From a bacterium (GTDB lineage: Bacteria > Bipolaricaulota > Bipolaricaulia > UBA7950 > UBA9294): a stretch of DNA of 6,455 nt. Below, one piece after another: positions 1-4,974 of the stretch; the first letter of the stretch is position 1; the number at the start of each line of letters is the position of its first letter. The stretch lies in assembly GCA_030671645.1 (NCBI GenBank), contig DAOVHV010000059.1, forward strand, positions 1-6,455, in the 5' to 3' direction. The position numbers and the translations under genes are program-made. Below the pieces are notes generated by a model. It searched no databases. It saw nothing but the letters and a program-made list of their open reading frames with translations, and was not told the DNA's origin.

Positions 1-31
1 ATAATGGCTTGTCCGCCGATTACCGGCTTCA

Positions 32-241
32 CTAGTCTTCTTTCGCTTCAGAGTACTTGCGGTTAAATCGTTCGACGCGTCCCTCGGTATCGACGAAGCG
101 CTCCTCGCCCGTGTAGAACGGATTGCACTCGGAACAGATATCGAAGCGCATCTCCCCGACTGTGGACATGGTTTCGAATACGTGTCCACAACCGCAATGT
201 ACCTTTGCCCTCCTGAGCGCTGGATGAATTCCCGTCTTCAT
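32..241 (-). CDS. rpmE: 50S ribosomal protein L31 (bL31), zinc-binding form
   Basis: Component of the large ribosomal subunit that bridges to the 30S head. The 69-residue product has the family's usual length and landmarks: N-terminal MKTGIHP, the HPFYTG-type motif written here as NPFYTG (residues 40-45), and the closing GRVERFNRKY. C16, C18, C36 and C39 form the CxC...CxxC set of the zinc-containing (C+) variant; the zinc-free paralogue lacks these cysteines. The ATG at 241 is preceded by GGAGG with a 4-base spacer, lying in the 17-base gap after the S9 stop, so the two genes almost certainly share one transcript. Family assignment is secure; zinc binding is inferred from the cysteines. The 31 bases beyond the stop show nothing I can call. 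Confidence 0.96.
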   Translation of the reverse strand: MKTGIHPALRRAKVHCGCGHVFETMSTVGEMRFDICSECNPFYTGEERFVDTEGRVERFNRKYSEAKED

Positions 242-258
242 GAATCCTCCGGACTGCG

Positions 259-651
259 CTAACGCTTGGAGTACTGCTCGCTCTTGCGCGCTTTGCGGCG
301 GTTGATCTTCTTACGTTCGACTTCTCGTGCATCTCGCGTGAGGAGTCCAACTTGGCGCAAAGGCATCTTGTACTCTTCCGTAACGCCGACCAGCGCCCGT
401 GCGATGCCAAGCCGGATGGCTTCCATCTGGCCGGTGTAGCCACCGCCGCGCACACGTGCCTTGACGTCGTATTTTCCGACCGTTCCCGTAATATAGAACG
501 GCTGTTTCAAGCTCTTTTCGAGATATTCGACCGCGTTAAAATTCGGGGAGAAATACTCTTCCGCGGGACGCCCGTTAATTGTGAACGTTCCATCCCCTTC
601 GGAGAGATACACACGCGCTGTGGCCGCTTTTCGTCGGCCGACCGCGTGCAT
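259..651 (-). CDS. rpsI: 30S ribosomal protein S9 (uS9)
   Basis: Small-subunit protein whose basic C-terminal tail reaches the P-site tRNA. With the ATG at 651 it has 130 residues, the normal length. Visible landmarks are AVGRRKAATARV (3-14), GKYDVKARVRGGGYTGQ (59-75), the AIRLGIARAL helix (78-87), LLTRDAREVERKK (103-115) and the terminal SKR. The start is not certain: ATG 651 has only a close GGAG (2-base spacer), whereas a full AGGAGG at 709-714 lies 12 bases before an in-frame GTG at 696, which would add 15 residues before the conserved domain. I prefer 651 because it gives the family-typical N-terminus. The usual partner rplM (L13) is not upstream; rpmE follows after 17 bases. The C-terminus resembles Bacteroidetes/Rhodothermus-type S9. 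Confidence 0.95.
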   Translation of the reverse strand: MHAVGRRKAATARVYLSEGDGTFTINGRPAEEYFSPNFNAVEYLEKSLKQPFYITGTVGKYDVKARVRGGGYTGQMEAIRLGIARALVGVTEEYKMPLRQVGLLTRDAREVERKKINRRKARKSEQYSKR

Positions 652-743
652 CGCTCCATTAACTCTTTTTGGTAATCTTCGGCTTTCCTGATCCACGAAG
701 AATACACACCTCCTGAATTCAAACCCCATGAACAAACTGGGGA

Positions 744-772
744 ATGATAGCCAAGGGATGTGGGACTGTCAA
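744..772 (-). promoter_or_regulatory. Sigma-70 promoter of rpsI-rpmE
   Basis: On the minus strand the sequence reads TTGACA (772-767), a 17-base spacer, then TATCAT (749-744). The -35 is perfect and the -10 matches 5 of 6 consensus bases. Transcription should begin near 737, giving a leader of about 85 bases before ATG 651. It sits in the gap after the flavoprotein stop at 815, so rpsI has its own promoter even if read-through also occurs; I see no convincing terminator between them. Confidence 0.8.
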
Positions 773-814
773 TGAGAAGCCCAATTCAAGCGTCGAAAGC
801 TTCACCAGGCCTCG

Positions 815-2224
815 TCAGTATAGCCAGCGGACCATCGATTGGAGGAACGGGTTTTCCATGCGCTTCATCATCCAGCGTTCGGATACGCGTTTGGTGAGAA
901 ACGACATGGAGGGGAAGCTGTGCTGCAAGAACATGATCCTCGAAAGGCGCATCTTGTTCTGAATGGCCAACGCCCATTCGTTGATCATTTCGCAGGCACC
1001 GTGTCCGATGATGCGCACTCCATAAATCCGGCCCGCTTTGCTGACATAGGCCCGAACCGAGCCAATGGCCAGTCCTTCGGCAATGGCAGCGCCGTAGTCC
1101 TCGTATTTCTCCTCATGAACTTCGTAGGGGACATCGGATTCTTTCAACTCGCGTTCCAACCAACCGACGTGGGCGACCGGAGGATCGGTGAACACGGTCC
1201 GCGGTACCACGTACTTGGCGTAATCGAACCGAATCGGCCAAGGCACGATCGCGTTCATCAGCGCAATCATGCCCTGATGCATGGCGGCGTGAGAGAACAG
1301 AAATGCACCGTTGCAGTCGCCGGGCGCATAGATGGATCGATGGGTGGTGCGGAGCCGGGAATCGACCCGAATTCCTCCCTCCGAGTATTCGACACCAGCG
1401 TCTTCCAAATTGAGATTCGAGAGATCGTGCTGTCGACCGGCAGCAACCAAGAGCCGTTCTCCTCGGAAGGTTTCGTTGTGGTCCGTTTGCAGCACGATGG
1501 CATTGCCTTCGTGGGCAGCGTGCCGGATGCCGCGCCCGTTGTATACGGCGATGCCTTCCTTGGTAAAAACGTCCTCCAACATCTTGCCGGCATCCCAGTC
1601 GCTGTGGGGAAGCAAATGGGGGTCGAGATGAAGAATGGTGACCCTTGATCCGAGCCGGCTGAAGGCTTGCGCCATCTCGCATCCGATGAAGCCGCCGCCG
1701 ATAATGAGCAGGCTCTCCGGAATCGACTCCAATTGAAAGAGGGTCTCGTTGGTAAGGTAGTCGACCGAGTCCAATCCCGGAATGGGAGGGACGGCTGGTT
1801 GCGTCCCTGTGCAGATGAAGAATCTCTTGGCCGTGTACCGGCGATCTCCCACCGAAATCATATGGGGATTCACGAATGAGGCAGAACCCTTTCCCAGTTT
1901 CACATCGACCTTCTCGAACATCTTGGTCGTCTTACGTTCGTTGATGAAGCGGATATGGCGCCCAAGAGTTTGGAACGGATCGATTGGGTCAGGGAGCTTG
2001 GCGACATTGGAAAGTGCGAATTCGGAAGCCCGCGTGAAGGTGTGGCGAACGTGAGCCATCTGCAGAAGCGATTTGCTGGGGATGCATCCGACGTTCATGC
2101 ATTCCCCGCCCAAGGCGCGATGTTCGACTGCAAGCACGCGGAGTCCCATATTCGATGCCATCACCGAGACAGCCATTCCCGCCGGGCCCAATCCGATCAC
2201 GCCTGCGTCGTAGTCGTATGGCAT
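815..2224 (-). CDS. FAD-dependent pyridine nucleotide-disulfide oxidoreductase, mercuric-reductase/dihydrolipoamide-dehydrogenase-like
   Basis: Predicted cytoplasmic flavoenzyme passing electrons from NAD(P)H through FAD to a redox-active disulfide; the substrate is unknown. Domains in order: FAD-binding GLGPAG (11-16); active-site disulfide C42/C47 in GGECMNVGCIPSK; second dinucleotide fold IIGGGFIGCE (174-183); FAD-contacting IYAPGD (298-303); C-terminal dimerisation domain (about 338-450). The length of 469 is normal. It has no N-terminal MerA-type metal-binding domain and no C-terminal Cys-Cys pair, so it is probably not a true mercuric reductase. The catalytic His-Glu region reads HSFPSMSF (435-442): the positions held by His and Glu in lipoamide dehydrogenase are Phe437 and Phe442. 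The ending MVRWLY resembles an uncharacterised MerA-like subfamily as I recall it. ATG 2224 has AGGGGA just upstream. Divergent from the alkD operon. Confidence 0.9.
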   Translation of the reverse strand: MPYDYDAGVIGLGPAGMAVSVMASNMGLRVLAVEHRALGGECMNVGCIPSKSLLQMAHVRHTFTRASEFALSNVAKLPDPIDPFQTLGRHIRFINERKTTKMFEKVDVKLGKGSASFVNPHMISVGDRRYTAKRFFICTGTQPAVPPIPGLDSVDYLTNETLFQLESIPESLLIIGGGFIGCEMAQAFSRLGSRVTILHLDPHLLPHSDWDAGKMLEDVFTKEGIAVYNGRGIRHAAHEGNAIVLQTDHNETFRGERLLVAAGRQHDLSNLNLEDAGVEYSEGGIRVDSRLRTTHRSIYAPGDCNGAFLFSHAAMHQGMIALMNAIVPWPIRFDYAKYVVPRTVFTDPPVAHVGWLERELKESDVPYEVHEEKYEDYGAAIAEGLAIGSVRAYVSKAGRIYGVRIIGHGACEMINEWALAIQNKMRLSRIMFLQHSFPSMSFLTKRVSERWMMKRMENPFLQSMVRWLY

Positions 2225-2245
2225 GTTTCCCCTTTCAAAGAGTGG

Positions 2246-2274
2246 TTGACGCCTCTGAATGTGGCTTTTAGAGT
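2246..2274 (+). promoter_or_regulatory. Probable sigma-70 promoter of the alkD-DUF3795-nim operon
   Basis: TTGACG (2246-2251), 17 bases, TAGAGT (2269-2274): 5 of 6 and 4 of 6 consensus matches at optimal spacing. The expected start near 2281 would place GTG 2345 about 64 bases downstream. This supports the internal GTG over the upstream GTG codons at 2285-2303, which would leave almost no leader. Confidence 0.55.
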
Positions 2275-2277
2275 ATA
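2272..2277 (-). promoter_or_regulatory. Possible -10 box (TATACT) for the oxidoreductase gene
   Basis: TATACT on the minus strand matches 5 of 6 consensus -10 bases and lies about 48 bases before the ATG at 2224. The hexamer 17 bases upstream (CTAGCA, 2300-2295) is a poor -35, so an activator or an extended -10 may be needed. It overlaps the -10 of the divergent alkD promoter. Confidence 0.4.
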
Positions 2278-2344
2278 GCGGGCGGTGGTAGTAGTGCTAG
2301 CTGTGCTACGAGAAGTTCCCACTTCAAACAAGACGAGGCAAAAC

Positions 2345-3130
2345 GTGGACAACGATATTCTCCGAAACTCGCTACGACAGGCGATCACGGCGGCCGGTTC
2401 CGCTAACGGATTGGCGAACGAGATCCGATCCATTTGCCGTAGGCTGGGAACTCCTGAAAACATCAAAGGTGCGGCACGGTTCATACCCGGAATTGGCGAG
2501 TCTTTCGGCGTTCAACTGCCGGCGCTGCGAATCATGGCGAGTGAGCTACTGAAGGAATTCAAACAGGACGATGAACGTTTGATTGCCCTTGTCGAATGCT
2601 TGTGGGAGAACGCTTCGCGCGAGGAGCGCGTGATTGCCGCCAAGATGCTGGAGCGAATGGGTAAGAGAATGCCGGAGCGAGTGGTCGAACTTGTGCGCAA
2701 ATTCTCACCCTCACTCCGCAATTGGGAGGAGTGCGATCAGCTGGGTGCCTTTGGGCTTCGCTACGTCGTGCAAAGACGGCCTGAGCTCGTTTTCGCCCAA
2801 TGCGAGCAGTGGCAGCTCGATCCCCAGTTGTGGATTCGGAGACTGGCTGTTGTGAACCTGACCAGCTTGCCCAAAGCGAAAGACTACGAGCCATCGTCCA
2901 GAGAATTGGCATTGCTCGATGTGGCCATGCAAGATAATGCACGGGAAGTCCAAGACGGCATAATCTGGGCTTTGCGCGAAATGGCGAAACGTCATCCAGC
3001 GATCGTGAAACGATTCCTTCTGCGGTACGTTACGACGTCTCATCGAGGTGTAAAGCGGGTTCTGCGTCAGGCATCCAAATCTCTTCCGCTGGAGATGCAA
3101 CAATCCCTGGGGGATAGACTGGTTTCCTAG
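2345..3130 (+). CDS. DNA alkylation repair protein, AlkD-like HEAT-repeat glycosylase
   Basis: Predicted 261-residue all-helical protein of the AlkD family, which removes positively charged N3- and N7-alkylpurines from DNA without flipping the base. The repeats are visible as helix pairs throughout (for example GESFGVQLPALRIMASELL, 51-69). Residues known to be catalytic in Bacillus cereus AlkD (W109, D113, R148, W187) have counterparts: W127 and D131 in NWEECD, R166 in WIRRLA, and W208 in IIWALRE, with identical spacing for the first three. This argues for an active glycosylase. I chose GTG 2345 because GAGG at 2335-2338 sits 6 bases upstream; the frame stays open back to GTG 2285 but has no Shine-Dalgarno there and an unconvincing N-terminus. 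First gene of a three-gene operon, 30 bases before the next. Confidence 0.87.
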   Translation: MDNDILRNSLRQAITAAGSANGLANEIRSICRRLGTPENIKGAARFIPGIGESFGVQLPALRIMASELLKEFKQDDERLIALVECLWENASREERVIAAKMLERMGKRMPERVVELVRKFSPSLRNWEECDQLGAFGLRYVVQRRPELVFAQCEQWQLDPQLWIRRLAVVNLTSLPKAKDYEPSSRELALLDVAMQDNAREVQDGIIWALREMAKRHPAIVKRFLLRYVTTSHRGVKRVLRQASKSLPLEMQQSLGDRLVS

Positions 3131-3160
3131 CGACGAAGTTGGAACGAACGGAGGTCGAGA

Positions 3161-3505
3161 ATGGAGAGGATGATTGGCACCTGTGGGCTGACCTGTACGG
3201 AGTGTCCTGCCTACATCGCCACAAGGAACGACGACACGGCTGCTCTGGAAGCGCTGGCAAAGACTTGGAGCGAACAGTATGGCGCCACATTGTCCGCCGA
3301 TGACTGCACCTGCAACGGATGTCATTCAGCGGTCGGGCCGTGGATGTCTCACTGCGCGGAATGCGAGATTCGCGCCTGCGGAACGGAGAAGGGCACAGAG
3401 AATTGTGCAAAGTGTGCGGAGTACGCTTGTGACAAACTTGCCAAGTTCTTTGAATTCGTTCCTGATGCGAAGACAACGCTCGATGGTCTGCGAGGCGAAC
3501 CATGA
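3161..3505 (+). CDS. DUF3795 cysteine-rich protein
   Basis: Small 114-residue cytosolic protein that I recognise as the DUF3795 family (N-terminal IGTCGLTCTECPAY; SHCAECEIRACG in the middle; closing ENCAKCAEYACDKL). Its function is unknown. Twelve cysteines fall into four triplets: C8/C12/C15, C49/C51/C54, C65/C68/C73 and C82/C85/C90. The last two repeat the pattern CxxCx4C. This strongly suggests bound metal (zinc or Fe-S), an inference only. The first triplet has the CxxxCxxC spacing of radical-SAM enzymes, but the protein is far too short for that fold. ATG 3161 has GGAGG (3150-3154) with a 6-base spacer. It lies between alkD and the nim-like gene, whose ATG overlaps its TGA, so co-translation with the flavoprotein is likely. 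Confidence 0.88.
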   Translation: MERMIGTCGLTCTECPAYIATRNDDTAALEALAKTWSEQYGATLSADDCTCNGCHSAVGPWMSHCAECEIRACGTEKGTENCAKCAEYACDKLAKFFEFVPDAKTTLDGLRGEP

Positions 3506-4020
3506 ATTCAGGTGATTCGCCTTCTTGGATGCGGCCCATGCGGCGTCAGGATCGCGAGATTGTAGATTCGGAACGTATTTGGGAGATCATGCGGAGAGCA
3601 GAGCTTTGTCGCGTTGCGTTTTGTGACGGGGATTGGCCCTATGTCGTCCCGATGAACTTTGGTATTCTGGATAAAGCACTGTATTTCCATTGTGCCTCTG
3701 ATGGCGTCAAACTGGATCTTTTGAAGGCCAATCCCAACGTTTGCTTTGAGGTCGAAGTCGATGTACAAGTCGTTCCTGGGGATCAAGCGTGCGGCTGGTC
3801 CGTGCGCTATCAAAGCGTGATCGGTTTTGGTCGTGCGTCCGTTGTCGAAGATTCGGACGAGAAACGCGCTGGGCTCAAAGCGTTGCTGGCCCAATATGAA
3901 GGATTGGCCCAATGCAAGACCGATTGTGAAACCGAGATTCCTCAGCATATCTCTTCGGAAACGACGATCTTTCGAGTCGATATCCACTCCCTGACAGGCA
4001 AGGAATCGACCGGCCGTTAG
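3502..4020 (+). CDS. Nim-like pyridoxamine 5'-phosphate oxidase-related flavin-binding protein
   Basis: Predicted 172-residue FMN-binding split-barrel of the Nim/PNPOx-like group (PF12900 type). Hallmarks are MRRQDREI (13-20), CRVAFCDGDWPYVVPMNFG (36-54), YFHCASDGVKLDLL (61-74), NPNVCFEVE (78-86) and ACGWSVRYQSVIGFGRA (96-112). His63 in YFHCA corresponds to the conserved histidine region of NimA 5-nitroimidazole reductases. Most members are uncharacterised, so drug resistance should not be assumed; a flavin reductase role is the general expectation. ATG 3502 overlaps the DUF3795 stop (ATGA) and has GAGG (3492-3495) six bases upstream, favouring it over ATG 3529 or 3538. Last gene of the operon; a hairpin follows directly at the stop. 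Confidence 0.88.
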   Translation: MNSGDSPSWMRPMRRQDREIVDSERIWEIMRRAELCRVAFCDGDWPYVVPMNFGILDKALYFHCASDGVKLDLLKANPNVCFEVEVDVQVVPGDQACGWSVRYQSVIGFGRASVVEDSDEKRAGLKALLAQYEGLAQCKTDCETEIPQHISSETTIFRVDIHSLTGKESTGR

Positions 4021-4043
4021 AATCGGAGTCGATTCAGGCTTTT
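4020..4043 (+). terminator. Weak candidate intrinsic terminator of the alkD operon
   Basis: GAATCG (4020-4025), loop GAGT, CGATTC (4030-4035) form a perfect 6-base stem starting on the last base of the nim-like stop codon. It is followed after four bases by TTTT (4040-4043). The stem is AT-rich and the T run short, so termination may be inefficient. Confidence 0.35.
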
Positions 4044-4055
4044 GCTACAAGGCAA

Positions 4056-4263
4056 GAAAGGCGTGACCTTCACCTCGAAACCCGTTGCAGCCGGCCGAGC
4101 CTTGAAGAGCTGTTCTCAAATATCTGTGACAAGGGCATCTATACAGGCTGTTCGATGTTATCACTACAAGTTGCGAGAGGTTGGCAATTACTTGGGTCTG
4201 TACTTGTCGACCATCAGCGTCACTGCGGAGCGAGGTGCTGAGGCGGTGTGGGATCGAACGTGA
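4056..4263 (+). pseudogene. Remnant of a REP-associated/IS200-like tyrosine transposase (C-terminus only)
   Basis: Two adjacent plus-strand frames together read like the C-terminal end of a Y1/REP-associated transposase (COG1943 type). Frame one gives RPSLEELFSNICDKGIY (4092-4142). Frame two gives QAVRCYHYKLREVG (4144-4185) followed by NYLGLYLSTIS (4186-4218), the helix-turn-helix that usually reads LREVGxxLGLHYSTISR. Dropping one base near 4143 fuses them into one continuous peptide, so a single-base insertion is the simplest explanation. After the domain, frame two runs on to a TGA at 4261. The catalytic HUH motif and nucleophilic tyrosine are absent, and upstream bases to the nim-like stop show no more of the enzyme. 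The element is a dead, truncated copy; the left boundary is approximate. Confidence 0.68.
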
Positions 4264-4287
4264 CGGATCTGTCTTTGAAACTGAATC

Positions 4288-4305
4288 AGCCCCCGTGAAG
4301 GGGCT
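4288..4305. terminator. GC-rich hairpin at the end of the split-barrel gene
   Basis: AGCCCC (4288-4293), loop CGTGAA, GGGGCT (4300-4305): a perfect 6-base GC-rich stem overlapping the stop codon of the minus-strand gene that ends at 4304. Neither side has a clear T run (TTTC lies 11 bases further in the minus direction), so it could be a weak terminator. It could also be a REP-like palindrome left by the neighbouring transposase remnant. Confidence 0.3.
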
Positions 4306-4735
4306 ATACGATGAACGTATGCGGGATCATCTCTCCTGGCGCGAGGTACTCGATTTCGACTCTCGTGATTCGGACAAGGCAGAAATCAGGATCTTGCGTG
4401 CCGGTCCAGTGTTCGGTAAGGAAAGGAACCTGATTTCCGATTCGCTCGATTACTTCCGAATCTCGAACCATCGTAGCGATTCCGCTGATGCGGATGTAGC
4501 CATTGCCGCAATCCGCTGTTAGAGGATAGCAGAATTCCACATTCGGATTTCGAAGGACTTGGCGGGCCTTTGCGCTACGTGGACTGGTAGCAATCCAAAA
4601 CTTCTCTTCCAGATTGAGCAGCGTTACCGGTCTGACGCGAGGTTGATCTCCTTCGGCAGTTGCCAGATACACGCATTGTCCCGGTTGAAAATGGGCCCAT
4701 ACTTCGGCCTTGATCTCAGCAAGTGTCTTGCTCAT
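4304..4735 (-). CDS. Pyridoxamine 5'-phosphate oxidase family (FMN split-barrel) protein
   Basis: Predicted 143-residue cytosolic flavoprotein of the PF01243/general-stress-protein-26-like group. The order of motifs fits: strand CVYLATAEGDQPRVRPVTLL (21-40), with RVRPV in the FMN-phosphate-binding position; FWIATSPRSAKARQVLRNP (46-64); NVEFCYPL (65-72); YIRISGIATMV (80-90). The C-terminal VRITRVEIEYLAPGE (121-135) is the usual closing strand. The substrate is unknown, and flavin or F420 cannot be separated by eye. ATG 4735 has AAGGGG eight bases upstream. It is only distantly similar to the Nim-like protein on the other side of the transposase remnant, so the pair is not a recent duplication. 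It is convergent with the alkD operon. A 14-base palindrome lies over the probable promoter. Confidence 0.85.
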   Translation of the reverse strand: MSKTLAEIKAEVWAHFQPGQCVYLATAEGDQPRVRPVTLLNLEEKFWIATSPRSAKARQVLRNPNVEFCYPLTADCGNGYIRISGIATMVRDSEVIERIGNQVPFLTEHWTGTQDPDFCLVRITRVEIEYLAPGEMIPHTFIV

Positions 4736-4763
4736 GGCTCACGCCCCTTCCCGGAGTAGTCAC

Positions 4764-4792
4764 AGCATACAGCGGGATTCGTCAGCCAACAA
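4764..4792 (-). promoter_or_regulatory. Tentative promoter of the split-barrel gene
   Basis: Minus strand TTGTTG (4792-4787), 17 bases, TATGCT (4769-4764). The match is 3 of 6 and 4 of 6, so support is weak; the correct spacing and the overlap of the -35 with a palindrome are the main reasons to list it. Predicted leader is about 20 bases. Confidence 0.28.
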
Positions 4793-4799
4793 ATGTTGG
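4786..4799. repeat. Near-perfect palindrome, possible operator
   Basis: CCAACA-AA-TGTTGG, a 14-base dyad with 6-base arms. Allowing a two-base bulge the pairing extends outward (TCAG 4782-4785 with CTGA 4802-4805). It lies 51 bases before the split-barrel ATG and overlaps its proposed -35, as a repressor site would. A hairpin in RNA is the alternative. Confidence 0.4.
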
Positions 4800-4974
4800 A
4801 CCTGAGCTATGGAATCCTGCCGGAGTAGTAGCGCCTGGCTGAGTAAGGAGCGAGACGAATTGTAGACAGAACGGCAGTACTCTTCTGCAGACGACGGCAA
4901 CATCGGGAACAAGTGAACCTACCGATATTGTGTGGTTGAAGCGGTAACCGTATGGGTATTGCGAGGCATGCAGA

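Larger units (their letters stand above)
4736..4974. other. Intergenic stretch between the split-barrel and AbrB-PhoU genes
   Basis: No gene, tRNA or convincing terminator seen on either strand across this gap of about 240 bases. Besides the palindrome and tentative promoter it contains a 10-base direct repeat CCGGAGTAGT (4751-4760 and 4820-4829) and a small dyad CGGTAACCG (4942-4950). The open frames crossing it have no family resemblance. Confidence 0.5.

Noticed and set aside
1..31. GCCG-GTAAT-CGGC dyad downstream of rpmE as a terminator
   Set aside because: The stem is only four bases and no T run follows; the window ends too soon to judge.
839..1648. Long plus-strand open frame of 269 codons opposite the oxidoreductase
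   Set aside because: It lies wholly antisense to a gene with full family motifs, has no recognisable domain, and its composition is what the reverse frame of a GC-rich gene gives.
2285..2344. Upstream GTG starts extending AlkD by 20 residues
   Set aside because: No Shine-Dalgarno, they would begin at or before the expected transcript start region, and the added residues do not resemble the family; GTG 2345 has GAGG at 6 bases.
2711..3325. Minus-strand open frame of 204 codons across the alkD/DUF3795 junction
   Set aside because: It overlaps two well-supported plus-strand genes and their Shine-Dalgarno sequences, and shows no family resemblance.
3161..3505. Radical-SAM enzyme because of CxxxCxxC at residues 8-15
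   Set aside because: At 114 residues the protein cannot form the SAM barrel, and the overall pattern matches DUF3795.
4181..4522. Plus-strand open frame of 113 codons over the transposase remnant and split-barrel gene
   Set aside because: It starts in an off-frame of the remnant and continues antisense to the split-barrel gene, with no domain signature.
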